NCBI GenBank assembly: GCA_964388455.1
Contig: CAYMAN010000010.1
Coordinates: 13,992 to 77,991 of the forward strand
From: JBBRWO01 sp964388455
Lineage (GTDB): Bacteria > Actinomycetota > Coriobacteriia > Anaerosomatales > JAAXUF01
Direction of reading: 5' to 3'
DNA: 64,000 bases
Shown here: in pieces, positions 9,376 through 18,422 of the stretch
Numbering within the stretch: the first letter of the stretch is position 1
Layout: the number at the start of each line of letters is the position of its first letter
The notes under the pieces: generated by a model
Databases searched by the model: none
What the model was told of the DNA's origin: nothing
The model's input: only the letters and a program-made list of their open reading frames with translations
Made by a program: the position numbers and the translations under genes

Positions 9376-12300
9376 TTAATGCGCCGTTTTTGATGGCGGC
9401 ACCATGGCCTGAGTCGGCTCGAACGGCAACGAGAAGTAGAACGTCGCCCCCTCGCCGGGCTTCGATTCCACCCAGATGCGACCTCTGTGACGCTCGACGA
9501 TTCGCTTGCAGATCGCAAGCCCCATTCCGCTACCAACGTAGTCGTGTCGCGTGTGCAGCCGTTGGAAGATCACGAAGATGCGATCGAAATACTCGGGCTC
9601 AATCCCTATGCCGTTATCACTGACCGAGAACACCCACTCGTCTTCGCCCTGCACGACGCCTATGTGGATTCTCGGCGGCGCCTCGCCGTGGAACTTTATC
9701 GCGTTTGCGATCAGGTTCTGGAAGACCTGCGCCACCTGCGTACGGTCGCAGATCAGTGTGGGCATCGGGTCACTCGTGACCTCCGCGCCACTCTCGGCAA
9801 GAGCAACCTCAAGACCCCTCAGGGTGAGGGCAAGCGTTTCTTCCAGATCAGCCCGGGCGAAGGCCGCGCCCTGAGAGCCCACGCGCGAGAACGCAAGCAG
9901 GTCCTCGATCAGCGACTCCATGCGCGCCGCACCGTCGACCGCGTACTCGATGAACTCGTCGGCGTCAGAGTCCAGCTGCCCCGCGTAGCGCTTCTTCAGT
10001 AGCTGCGTGTAGCTGGTCACCATGCGGAGCGGTTCGCGCAGATCGTGCGACGCCACGTACGCGAACCGCTCCAGCTCCGTGTTGGACCTGAGCAACTCTT
10101 CCGTACGGGCCTTCAAGACGCGCTCGACGCCCTTGCTGTCGGTGATGTCCTGGATGACGCCGAACATCCGCACAACCTGCCCGGATGCGTCGAACTCCAG
10201 CATTCCCATACCGTGAACCCAGCGCTCGGCACCGTCGGACAATCGCACAATCCGATACTCGTGATCGAAGGAGTTGCGGTCGCGCAACACGTGCTCCTGC
10301 ATGTACACGAGCATCTCAGCACGCTCGTCAGGATGAACGATTCCCACCCATCCCTCGATGTCGCGGACATACTCCTCACCGATGCCGAATATCTCGTCGA
10401 GCGCCGCCGAGGGAGTCCATATCCCGGTGCGAGCGTCGAGCACGTAATGCCCTAGATGAGCGACGCGCTGCGATTGGACCAACAGCTGCTCGCTGTCCCG
10501 CAGAGCACACTCAGCAGCTTTGCGATCTGTGATGTCTGCGACGACTCCGGTCAGCCGAGCGGGTCTGCCCTCTGCATCGGTGTCAAGGCTTCCGGCCTCC
10601 GCCCACACTGTGCGCACCGATCCGTCAGAACGCACGATGCGATACTCCAAAGGTATGGGATTTCCGTCGGATGTCACCGATTCGTTCGACGCCTCCACGG
10701 CAGCCCTGTCGTCTGGGTGGATGGCGCTCCCGATGACTTCGCTCAGGTCGCCGGTGAACTCGTCCTGGTCGATGCCAAAGATGCGATACATCTCGTCTGA
10801 CCACTCGAGCTGGTTCGTGTCGATGTGCCACACCCAGCTGCCCACGTGCGAAACCGCCTGCGCCGCACGAAGCCGGGCCTCGCTTTCCCTGATGGTCTCC
10901 TCGGCGAGTTTGCGCTCGGTGATGTCTTGCACGAAGCCGACAAAGGCGACAACCTCACCGTGCGCGTTGACCTCGGGCTCGCCCTCGCCGTGAATCCAGT
11001 GAAGGGTCCCGTCCGGGTGAAGTATGCGGTACTCCATCGGCCGAGGAATACGCTCCGCAACCGCCGCAGCCCGCTCCTGATGCATCCGCTCGCGGTCCTC
11101 GGGTATGATCGCCGACTCGATGACCTCTGTGAGATCGCCGCTGAAATCGCTCGCGTCGTGGCCGTAGAGGCGTAGCGTCGCTACGGGTCCCGTGACCCTG
11201 CCGGTAGCCAGATCGAGCCGCCAACTGCCCATCAGGGCGGTCGCCTGAGCCTGCTGCAGCGCGGCCGCCGTCTGTCTGCTCTGGGTGATGTCGGTGTGAC
11301 CGCCGATCATCCGCGATGCGGTGCCATCGGCCGAACGCTCGACCACGCGCCCCACCGACAGCACCCACACCCAGTGACCACTGGCGTGACGCAGTCGGAA
11401 CTCGTCGCGATACTCGTCGATCTCACCGCGGATCATGGCATCGATCAGCTCAAAGATCCGAGCGCGGTCCTCCGGGTGCATGCGCTCGACGAAGCCCGTG
11501 AGATCGAACGTGAGCCGTGACGTGTCCTCTCCGAGCATCGTCCAATATTCCGGCGAGACGGTGGCCTTGCCGGTGATCAGGTTGAGGTCGAAGAGGCCCT
11601 CACCGGTGGCCGACAGCGCGAGGCTCAGCCGAGCCGCGTTCTCGCGCAACTCCTCCTCTGCGCGTTTGCGCTCGGTGATGTCCCAGATGAGGTCGGCGAG
11701 ACGGGCGACGCTTTCAGTGTCGACGGCGTCATAGTCGGTCTCCTTGTTGCCCACACCGATGATGGCGACCACCATGCCGCCCCTGATCACCGGCACCGTG
11801 AGCTCCCGCACGAGGCTTGCATGCCCCTCAGGCAATCCCTTCCTGTCCGTGAGCGACGCGTAGTCGTTGTGGATCACCGGAGTGCGCAAGCGTACACAAT
11901 CCGCCCACACACCTGCCGAGGCGACCGGGTAGTGCGATCCCTTGCCCTCGGCGTTGCAGAACTCCGCCTTGGTTCGAGTCGACCAGTTCTGCAGAGTCAG
12001 ACTGAGCTGATCGGCGTTGACGAAGTGGTAGAAACCTATCTTGCTGCCGGTAAGTAGTTCAGCCTCATCGAGCGTCTTCTCGAGCATCTCGTCGAGCGAA
12101 CAATGATCCGAGAACTCGATGAGCCTAAGACGCGCCTCGGCGCTTGCCGCGCTCCTGGCCAGGTGGTCTTGAGCCAGTTTCCGGTCGGTGATGTCGCGCG
12201 TGATCCCATGCACCTCGACGCGATCCGTATCCGGATCCAGCCTGTAGCTCAGGACCACCTCGGTCCAGTACAGCGAGCCATCCTTGCGCACTTGCTGGAA

Positions 12301-13257
12301 TTCATTGGTGGAGTAGGTGTCATCGCTGATGACCCCCGCGCGCCTGTCCGCTAGCTGCCGGGACGCACGGTCGCGCACAAGCTCGCCCTCTTCAGGCGAG
12401 AGGACCGCAAACAGCTGCTGGCCGATGGCCTCCTCGGGTGTGTATCCGCTCAGGCGCTTAACCGATGGGCTCACGTAAAGTAGGCGCAGGTTTTCCGGGT
12501 CGAGCGTCCACACCACATCAGCCATGTTCTCGGTGAGAATGCGGTACTTCGCCTCGCTGGCGCTCAACTCATCGATGATCGCTCGATTGAGCGCGTCGGA
12601 CTTTGCGAGTTCTTCGAGCAAACGTCTCTGCTTGAGGTTCTGATACGCATGTTGCGAAAGGCGATCAGCCATCACGCGGAGGAAGCGAGCGAGCGCCGTG
12701 AACCTCTCCTCCGACATCGTGGGAGCCTCCGCGAGGGCCTCCATGAACTCGGTCTCATCCGCGCCGATGTCGCGAGCGAAGGCTCGCATGGCCGCGTCGT
12801 CAGAATCGACCGGTCGCACCTGTCCGATCAGCCAGTTCGCGATGTGCTGACCTTCGATGATGATGCTCGCGCCCGAGTCCCACAGGCCGGCGCTCAGGCA
12901 CGGCCTCGCACCGGACTCCGACGGATCCATGACGCCGAGAACCGCATCGGAGTGCGCGCATGCCGCACGGCCCTTCTCGGTCCCGCGAATCACGTCAGCG
13001 CAGAGCCGGCAGAAGTTGCTGGGTCGCGTGATGGGTGTTCCGTCCGGATGCGTGATGAGCGACGCGACCTGCGTTGCTTCCGCGAAGCGGTCCTGCAGCG
13101 CCTGAAGCTCTTCGAGGTCGAAGACCTCAAGGACGTCGATCCTGTCGCCACTCGCCGTAGATTCCCCAGCGGGCACTTCCTTGGAACTGAGCAACTCGAC
13201 CCCCCTGAATCCCACGTGTTGCGCGTACGGAGTTGGTACCCAAGTGCCTCCACCCAA
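9376..13257 (-). CDS. PocR/PAS/GAF multi-sensor histidine kinase
   Basis: A very large soluble sensor kinase of 1293 residues. Order of domains: PocR-type ligand sensor (about 45-215, with Cys pairs in FCRLCADVIRG), PAS (about 225-350), GAF (about 365-520, KIGFYHFVNADQLSL), four further PAS domains (about 535-1040, most ending in D-ITDRK-like linkers), HisKA (FAYVASHDLREPLRMVTSY, about 1065) and HATPase_c (NLIANAIKF, DNGIGIEPEYFDRIF). PocR domains are known to sense small organic ligands such as diols, but the ligand here cannot be read from sequence. The ATG at 13257 has no strong ribosome binding site, so the start is tentative. It is the first gene of the five-gene signalling run. Confidence 0.85.
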   Translation of the reverse strand: MGGGTWVPTPYAQHVGFRGVELLSSKEVPAGESTASGDRIDVLEVFDLEELQALQDRFAEATQVASLITHPDGTPITRPSNFCRLCADVIRGTEKGRAACAHSDAVLGVMDPSESGARPCLSAGLWDSGASIIIEGQHIANWLIGQVRPVDSDDAAMRAFARDIGADETEFMEALAEAPTMSEERFTALARFLRVMADRLSQHAYQNLKQRRLLEELAKSDALNRAIIDELSASEAKYRILTENMADVVWTLDPENLRLLYVSPSVKRLSGYTPEEAIGQQLFAVLSPEEGELVRDRASRQLADRRAGVISDDTYSTNEFQQVRKDGSLYWTEVVLSYRLDPDTDRVEVHGITRDITDRKLAQDHLARSAASAEARLRLIEFSDHCSLDEMLEKTLDEAELLTGSKIGFYHFVNADQLSLTLQNWSTRTKAEFCNAEGKGSHYPVASAGVWADCVRLRTPVIHNDYASLTDRKGLPEGHASLVRELTVPVIRGGMVVAIIGVGNKETDYDAVDTESVARLADLIWDITERKRAEEELRENAARLSLALSATGEGLFDLNLITGKATVSPEYWTMLGEDTSRLTFDLTGFVERMHPEDRARIFELIDAMIRGEIDEYRDEFRLRHASGHWVWVLSVGRVVERSADGTASRMIGGHTDITQSRQTAAALQQAQATALMGSWRLDLATGRVTGPVATLRLYGHDASDFSGDLTEVIESAIIPEDRERMHQERAAAVAERIPRPMEYRILHPDGTLHWIHGEGEPEVNAHGEVVAFVGFVQDITERKLAEETIRESEARLRAAQAVSHVGSWVWHIDTNQLEWSDEMYRIFGIDQDEFTGDLSEVIGSAIHPDDRAAVEASNESVTSDGNPIPLEYRIVRSDGSVRTVWAEAGSLDTDAEGRPARLTGVVADITDRKAAECALRDSEQLLVQSQRVAHLGHYVLDARTGIWTPSAALDEIFGIGEEYVRDIEGWVGIVHPDERAEMLVYMQEHVLRDRNSFDHEYRIVRLSDGAERWVHGMGMLEFDASGQVVRMFGVIQDITDSKGVERVLKARTEELLRSNTELERFAYVASHDLREPLRMVTSYTQLLKKRYAGQLDSDADEFIEYAVDGAARMESLIEDLLAFSRVGSQGAAFARADLEETLALTLRGLEVALAESGAEVTSDPMPTLICDRTQVAQVFQNLIANAIKFHGEAPPRIHIGVVQGEDEWVFSVSDNGIGIEPEYFDRIFVIFQRLHTRHDYVGSGMGLAICKRIVERHRGRIWVESKPGEGATFYFSLPFEPTQAMVPPSKTAH

Positions 13258-13278
13258 TGCCGTTCACGAGCGGCTTCC

Positions 13279-15099
13279 CTAAGGCCTCAGCGCCGCAAGC
13301 TCCCTCGGCGTCAGATCCAGCAGCCAGCCTCGCATCAACCGGCCGGTACGCCTGACGCGGTCCGCGCTCACGCGCGAGGCTGTGTCACGCACCGTGTGAT
13401 AGTTCGGGTCCTCGCGCCACTCAAGCCATGCCACCGGAATTCCCACGTGCTCAAACGCTTCGTGGTCGCTCCAGCCAAAGCGCCCAGGGTCCTTCAAGAA
13501 CGGCACCGCCTGCCCAGTGTAACGCCCCCACGACTGCAGCGAGCGGACAGTCGTCAAGGGTGCAAGGCGCATCGTGCGCACATTGAAGGTGCTTCCGGTG
13601 CCGACCATGTCGATCGCGATCATCGTCTGGATCTTCGCACGCTGCGCCGACGAGAGCGACGCGACGTACTGCCGTGCACCAAAGTGGTGGTCGTCTGAGC
13701 TCGGGCCGGAGATCTCCTCGGCGGCGAAACCGATGAAGCGGATGGTGGGGACGAGTCCTTCTGCGTCTGCGAGGCAGCGCGCGAGTTCGAGTGTGACGGC
13801 GACTCCGGATGCGTTGTCGTTGGCGCCTGGTGACGGCGGCTTCGAGTCCAAATGCCCGCCGATGACGATGACTTCCGGTGCGGTCCCGGGTCTCTCGGCG
13901 ATGACGTTGCGGCTGGTGCGCCCGCCGGGCAGTCTGACGGACTGGAAGCTGACCGTGTAGCCGCTGGCGCGCAACCGACTCGCGAAGTAGTCGGCCGCCC
14001 TTCGCTCGGCGCTGCCGCCCGCCCCGCGTGGGCCCATGGCGGCGATGGTGCGGACGTGATCCGTCGCGTTCCCCGCCGAGAAACTGCGGGCTCTGAGCGC
14101 ATGCTGCGTGCTGGTGCGGACGTGTGGCGGCACGCTCAAAGAACCGCCGAGGAACGTGAGTGACTCGACGCCGGAGTGGCGTGCGAAGAGCGCCCGCGCG
14201 ATGGGGTCGGGCAGCGACTTCGGGTCGAGCAACAAAAGCGGTGCACCGTATCGCGCGGCAAGCGACCCGCCGGCGAGCGCGTCACCGAACCCGGCTCCGG
14301 AGGCGAACACGGGCCGCGCGAACGTGAGTCCCAGCTCTTTCTCGGCGTACGAGGCCACTGCGGCGGATACGGTGTAGCGATCCGACCCGCCGATACGGCG
14401 CACACGACCAGACCCGCCGAGCGCAGACGCGATCGCCCGCTCGGTCGCCGACGACACCGACGCCCTGCCGCCGATGATGACGGTGCCGGTCGCGCCGGTC
14501 GCGCGGACTGCCGCTGCGGTCGCCGCGGGTCGCCGCGGGTCCGCAAGCAGGATCGGCCAGGCGCGTGCGGCTGCCGGCGACGCACACGACAGCGCGTCTG
14601 CGAAGCCGGCTCCGGTGACGACGAACACCCGCTCCGGCGCGTGGCCGCTGATCCGCTCGACCTCTTCCGCGATGCGAGAGGCGACGGCGTATCGATTAGA
14701 CCCTCCAAGACGCACGATGTCTGCGCCCGGCAGCAAGGCCCCGACCCGATTCTCAACTCGCGACGACAACGCTCGCTCGCCACCGAGCACGTAGACGCGG
14801 GCGGGCCTGATGCGAGCGAGCTCGGACGCGGCTGCGGCCGACAACGAAGCGGGCGACGAGAGCAACAGCGGGCCGTGGGCTGCGCCCGAGAGGGCGGATC
14901 CGCCGAGAGCGTCCGGCCATGACGCGCCGCTGGCGAGAATGACGACAGACGCCGTCGGGAACGAGGCTCGAGAAACCGCGGCCGCGGTCTGATAGCGGTC
15001 CGCGCCCGCGATCACGCTGGCGGGAACCGCGGCTGCCGCTCCAGGAGCAACGTATGCGTACGCGAGCGCGCACGCGAGGAGGATGGCGATCTGGCCGAT
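13279..15099 (-). CDS. cell-wall-binding (CWB2) M28-family metallopeptidase
   Basis: An exported surface enzyme. A hydrophobic signal sequence (IGQIAILLACALAYAYV) precedes three cell-wall-binding type 2 repeats (each with ADRYQTA- or SNRYAVA-like starts and VFVVTGAGFADAL-like cores), then an M28 aminopeptidase domain with its zinc-binding residues: His and Asp in IGGHLDS, Asp in GANDNASG, Glu-Glu in GFAAEEISG, Asp in AIDMVGTG and His in DPNYHTV. The start is uncertain. The frame stays open to an ATG at 15240, but that start and an in-frame GTG at 15168 put tRNA-Glu inside the gene. Between the tRNA and the signal peptide I see no ATG, GTG or TTG in frame, so I placed the boundary at an ATC at 15099. 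Confidence 0.8.
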   Translation of the reverse strand: MGQIAILLACALAYAYVAPGAAAAVPASVIAGADRYQTAAAVSRASFPTASVVILASGASWPDALGGSALSGAAHGPLLLSSPASLSAAAASELARIRPARVYVLGGERALSSRVENRVGALLPGADIVRLGGSNRYAVASRIAEEVERISGHAPERVFVVTGAGFADALSCASPAAARAWPILLADPRRPAATAAAVRATGATGTVIIGGRASVSSATERAIASALGGSGRVRRIGGSDRYTVSAAVASYAEKELGLTFARPVFASGAGFGDALAGGSLAARYGAPLLLLDPKSLPDPIARALFARHSGVESLTFLGGSLSVPPHVRTSTQHALRARSFSAGNATDHVRTIAAMGPRGAGGSAERRAADYFASRLRASGYTVSFQSVRLPGGRTSRNVIAERPGTAPEVIVIGGHLDSKPPSPGANDNASGVAVTLELARCLADAEGLVPTIRFIGFAAEEISGPSSDDHHFGARQYVASLSSAQRAKIQTMIAIDMVGTGSTFNVRTMRLAPLTTVRSLQSWGRYTGQAVPFLKDPGRFGWSDHEAFEHVGIPVAWLEWREDPNYHTVRDTASRVSADRVRRTGRLMRGWLLDLTPRELAALRP

Positions 15100-15106
15100 G
15101 GCGCAA

Positions 15107-15182
15107 TGGTGCCCCCAGGAGAATTCGAATCTCCGTCTCCTACCTGAGAGGCAGGCATCCTTGGCCACTAGACGATGGGGGC
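15107..15182 (-). tRNA. tRNA-Glu (anticodon CTC), CCA end encoded
   Basis: A 76-nt cloverleaf on the minus strand. The acceptor stem GCCCCCA pairs with TGGGGGC, the anticodon arm is CCTGC-CTCTCAG-GTAGG with anticodon CTC, the T arm is GGAGA-TTCGAAT-TCTCC, and the 3' ACCA is encoded. It overlaps the long open frame of the downstream surface peptidase, whose true start must therefore lie after it or be unusual. Confidence 0.93.
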
Positions 15183-15236
15183 GCAGAAAGAATAACAGGT
15201 TCGCGCCGATCCGCCTGTGACCGATCCATGGGCGGC

Positions 15237-15836
15237 TCATTCCGCACCGCTGCGTACTCGCCTACGCACGAACAGCCCGACGATAAGACCGATGCCCACC
15301 AGTACCGCAGCGACGATGCCCACGGCCGACCAGGGCATGGTGTCGGCGAACCATCGGCGGAGCTTCCAGATGGTCGCGCCGGCCGGACTCCCGGCGATGA
15401 CGTCGACCTCGAGCCGCGGTCCTGCACCCACATTCACCTGCGCCGATGCCATGCCCTCCGGCAACTTGGGCGAGGCCGCCAAGAGCGCCGTGTACGGACC
15501 CGGTGGCGCGTCGGCCGGGATCACCAGAGTCGCCTTGATCACGGTCCACTCGTCGGCCTTCAGGTAAGCGACGTCGGGCTCGAACGTGACCCACGACGAC
15601 GGTACGGTTGCCCCACCCTTGTACTGTGCGACTTTCAACACGTAACCCATGCTCTCCGTACCCGTATTGCCGATCTGGAACGTCGGGAGAGGGTAGGTAC
15701 CGCCTGCGACCAGCTCTTGATCCACCTTGATTCGAGCTGTGTCCGTTCCGACGCCGATGCTCACCCCCCACGCACTGGCCCCGGTAGCGAGCACGAGGAT
15801 CACCGTGCACGCGAGTACCCTGATGAAGCGATGCAT
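15237..15836 (-). CDS. exported protein with one C-terminal membrane anchor
   Basis: A 199-residue protein with a clear signal peptide (about 1-25, VILVLATGASAWG), an all-beta extracellular region (about 26-155) resembling immunoglobulin-like domains of secreted COG1470/NEW3 type (PAGTYPL- and PGPYTALL-like strands), a single transmembrane helix (about 172-192, AVGIVAAVLVGIGLIVGLFV) and a short basic tail. This topology is that of a surface-displayed, membrane-anchored protein. It follows two other exported proteins on the same strand (15859, 16659), so the three may build one envelope structure. No enzymatic motif is present. Confidence 0.7.
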   Translation of the reverse strand: MHRFIRVLACTVILVLATGASAWGVSIGVGTDTARIKVDQELVAGGTYPLPTFQIGNTGTESMGYVLKVAQYKGGATVPSSWVTFEPDVAYLKADEWTVIKATLVIPADAPPGPYTALLAASPKLPEGMASAQVNVGAGPRLEVDVIAGSPAGATIWKLRRWFADTMPWSAVGIVAAVLVGIGLIVGLFVRRRVRSGAE

Positions 15837-15858
15837 GGCTACGCCTTCCGTCGGCAGA

Positions 15859-16527
15859 TCACTTGACGCTCTGTTCTGTCACCTGCAGGACATATCCGTC
15901 ACGAACGTCGAGCCAGAACCAGGCCTTCGCCCACTTTTCGCTCTCTGACGTACCTCCCGGAAGTACCCGCACCAGCTCGCTCGCGCTGATCGAGGATGCG
16001 CCTTTGGGCTTGCCGGGCCACGACGCCACCCTGACCTTGGCATCCTTCAGCAGCTTCAGCCGCGTCTTTCGATCCGACGTATCGAGGATGAAGGAGCCGT
16101 CGGAGTTGGTGAGCTTGCCCAGTGAGCTGGCGAGCGAGAAGGCGGGCGTACCGGTCAGGTATTCTGCGGAATCGACCTGCAACTCCCAACCGTACGACCC
16201 TTTCGTGACTCTCCGAACACTGCCAAACACTCGCTGTGTGCCTGGCGCGCTAGGTGGTGCGACGGTTGCGGTCGGCTCGGGCTGACTGGCTGGCTCCGCT
16301 GTGGCGGTAGAGGTGTCAGCAGCTACGATCGCAGCAAGGAGACGTTGGTCTGTGGACAGGTCGGTGATCTGCTGCTCCAACTGCCCCAGACGCGCCTCTT
16401 GGGTCTGCAGTGTCGAACGCTGGCCGAGTGCGTAGACGGTGAGGCACCCCGCAGCGCCCACCAGCACTACACCCGCGAACCACAGTGCGATGACTCTGCG
16501 CCATTGTTTGAAGTCGGTGCGGGTCAT
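15859..16527 (-). CDS. membrane-anchored protein of unknown function
   Basis: A 222-residue protein with a short cytoplasmic start (MTRTDFKQWRRVI), one transmembrane helix (about 12-35, LWFAGVVLVGAAGCLTVYAL), a coiled-coil segment (TLQTQEARLGQLEQQI), a Pro/Thr/Ala linker and a C-terminal extracytoplasmic region (about 100-222) without a recognisable family. I chose the ATG at 16527 because GGGAG lies 5 nt upstream; the frame continues to an ATG at 16578. It lies 22 nt before the exported protein at 15237-15836 and is probably co-transcribed with it. Confidence 0.65.
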   Translation of the reverse strand: MTRTDFKQWRRVIALWFAGVVLVGAAGCLTVYALGQRSTLQTQEARLGQLEQQITDLSTDQRLLAAIVAADTSTATAEPASQPEPTATVAPPSAPGTQRVFGSVRRVTKGSYGWELQVDSAEYLTGTPAFSLASSLGKLTNSDGSFILDTSDRKTRLKLLKDAKVRVASWPGKPKGASSISASELVRVLPGGTSESEKWAKAWFWLDVRDGYVLQVTEQSVK

Positions 16528-16596
16528 CAGTTCTCCCATGGTGTCGGCGTGTCTCGGCATGTGCGCTCTCTTAAGCATTATCTGCCTAACGCCGGG

Positions 16597-16632
16597 TCAA
16601 AATCGAGGGCCCGGCACCAGCCGGACCCTCGA
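16597..16632 (-). terminator. rho-independent terminator after the 16659-17192 gene
   Basis: On the minus strand a 14-nt arm (ATCGAGGGTCCGGC) pairs across a 4-nt loop with GCCGGGCCCTCGAT, with one mismatch, and is followed by TTTTG. It separates the small secreted-protein gene from the next gene. Confidence 0.7.
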
Positions 16633-16658
16633 TCGAGCAGGTTCTTTCGCGTGACGTG

Positions 16659-17192
16659 CTACTGGCTGACGGGCACCGCGTAGACCGTTGCGCTCCAGTT
16701 GTAGGTCCCAGGTGTCCTAGTGCAGGTGGGCGTCATCAAGGTGGCATTGAGGGCTACTGTCTCCTGGTATCCAAGGATCGGCACGAGCACACGGGCATCC
16801 TTGGACACGAACACCGCGTTGCCTTCGGATCCAGGTGCGTTGTTAATGAAGTACCAGGCGAACACACCAGGGGCGGGGGTATCGGCCAACGCCCAACTCG
16901 AATTGTTGGGGCCTGTGGCGTCAGTGCCTTGGATCATGATGGTGGCTGCACCAGTGCCGGAGTTGCGAACGATGATCGCGTGGTCGTTGATCTCCGGAAC
17001 GGCGTCGCCGATTCCGGCTGCCCCAAAGGTGAGGTCCGATCCGAGCTCGAGATTCACACAGTACCGCTCCATCTCCACTGAGGCAGTCACCAGCGCGGTG
17101 CCATTCTGCGCGAACGCCGGAGTCGCCATGGCGAGTAGCATCACCAGTGTGGTGATGGCCGCCGCGAGTGTGGATGTCGTGTGCTCCTTCAT
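16659..17192 (-). CDS. small secreted protein
   Basis: A 177-residue protein with a classical signal peptide ending TPAFAQ (about 1-29) and a mature region of about 148 residues that looks all-beta (ASVEMERYCVNLEL, HAIIVRNSGTGAATIMI) and carries two cysteines that could form a disulfide. No further membrane segment and no sortase motif is seen. It could be a pilin-like or surface-layer subunit, but nothing proves this. It has a terminator of its own and a structured upstream region at 17193-17340. Confidence 0.65.
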   Translation of the reverse strand: MKEHTTSTLAAAITTLVMLLAMATPAFAQNGTALVTASVEMERYCVNLELGSDLTFGAAGIGDAVPEINDHAIIVRNSGTGAATIMIQGTDATGPNNSSWALADTPAPGVFAWYFINNAPGSEGNAVFVSKDARVLVPILGYQETVALNATLMTPTCTRTPGTYNWSATVYAVPVSQ

Positions 17193-17340
17193 TAGAACCT
17201 CAGCTCCCCTGCTGACAGTGTCCGCAAAACGGTCAACGCCCGTGCGGTCCGACTCACGTCCCGATCACCCGCCTCTTGCCGGTGATCAGAGGCTCCCATG
17301 TGCCTCACACAAAACATCGGGCCCGTAACAGGGGTGCTGA
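17193..17340 (-). promoter_or_regulatory. structured 5' leader of the small secreted-protein gene
   Basis: Upstream of the 17192 start the minus strand can form consecutive hairpins: GAGGC/GCCTC around CACATGGGA, and GATCACC/GGTGATC around GGCAAGAGGCG, followed by GGGACGTGAGTCGGACCGC. The arrangement recalls a riboswitch-type leader, but I could not match it to a known class. The remaining bases up to 17459 show nothing clear. Confidence 0.3.
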
Positions 17341-17459
17341 ACAGGTGCTTTCCTCAGGCTTTTCAAGGTGCCTAAACTCCCATTGGAGATTTCTTAATCT
17401 TCGAGTCAGTGCACACTGGCGGGAACGGAGCCTCCGCGGTGAACTCTTGTGACCCGTCT

Positions 17460-18422
17460 TTATAGAAGGCCAAACACCGCAGCCACGCCCAACAGGACAA
17501 GCATAAGCACCTCGAGCGCGACCAGCAGACGCACTGCCGCGCGCACATCCGACCCGCGAGGCACGGGATACGCCTCAGCGATCAAGGGACGCGCCGACGG
17601 CACTCCGGCGTAGTGCACGGTCCCGCCGAGACGAACCCCCAGCGCGCCCGCGAACGCCGCCTCGCCGTGCGCGGAGTTGGGGCTCGCGTGCTTGAGCCTG
17701 TCGCGCATCCCGGTCGCCCATGCAGCACGCCAGTCGCCCCCGACGACCGCGGAAGCCGCCACCACCAGCGGGATCGCGAGACGGGCCGGGAACCACGCCA
17801 GCGCATCGTCGAGTCTCGCCCCCGCGGTACCAAAGCGCTCATATCGCTCGTTGCGGTATCCGACCATCGAGTCCAGCGTACTTGCGGCCTTATGCGCCCA
17901 CGCTCCGGCCGGCCCGAGTGCCAATGCCCAGAAAGCGGGCGCGATGAGTGCGTCCACGGAATTCTCGGCGATGGTTTCGATGGTCGCTCGGGCGATCTCG
18001 GACTCGCCGAGTAGATTGGTGTCTCGGCCGACGATGCCCGCAAGTGAACTTCGGGCGCCGGGGAGATCGTCGGCTTCGATGCGTGCCGCGATTGCGCGAC
18101 CCTCGTCGGCCAGTGCCCGACCGGCGACGGAGAAGTAGATGAGCGCGGCGTCGATGGTCAGACCGGCGAGCAGGCCGCCGTATCGCCAAGCAGCCACGCT
18201 CAAGCCGAGGGCAAGGCCCCCGGCAAGCAACAACGTCGCGATCGCGAGGAGCGCGCCGGCGATCCTGTCGGGCAGCGGCGTGCGTCGAAGAATCCGCTCC
18301 CCTGCTGCGATCGCCGCGCCCAGCAGTCGCACGGGGTGCATTCGGTAATGCGGGTCGCCAAGCACGAGGTCGAGCACGAGCGCGAGTGCGAGTGCCAACG
18401 GGCGGACGGCAAGCCAGCTCAT
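17460..18422 (-). CDS. cbiB: adenosylcobinamide-phosphate synthase CbiB
   Basis: An integral membrane protein of 320 residues that joins the aminopropanol(-phosphate) arm to adenosylcobyric acid. Family features are DLVLGDPHYRMHPVRLLG near the N-terminus, ESEIARATIETIAENSVD (about 140-158), the SMVGYRNERYERFGTAGARL stretch (about 188-207), and several transmembrane helices. The ATG overlaps the cobD stop (ATGA). It is the last gene of the cobalamin operon, directly after its substrate-making partner CobD. Confidence 0.92.
   Translation of the reverse strand: MSWLAVRPLALALALVLDLVLGDPHYRMHPVRLLGAAIAAGERILRRTPLPDRIAGALLAIATLLLAGGLALGLSVAAWRYGGLLAGLTIDAALIYFSVAGRALADEGRAIAARIEADDLPGARSSLAGIVGRDTNLLGESEIARATIETIAENSVDALIAPAFWALALGPAGAWAHKAASTLDSMVGYRNERYERFGTAGARLDDALAWFPARLAIPLVVAASAVVGGDWRAAWATGMRDRLKHASPNSAHGEAAFAGALGVRLGGTVHYAGVPSARPLIAEAYPVPRGSDVRAAVRLLVALEVLMLVLLGVAAVFGLL

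Noticed and set aside
15107..15182. tRNA-Glu as the parent of the 19-nt cassette cores
   Set aside because: Its 3' end differs from the core (CCAGGAGAATTC against CCAAGGGAATTC), so the target tRNA must be another gene, not seen here.
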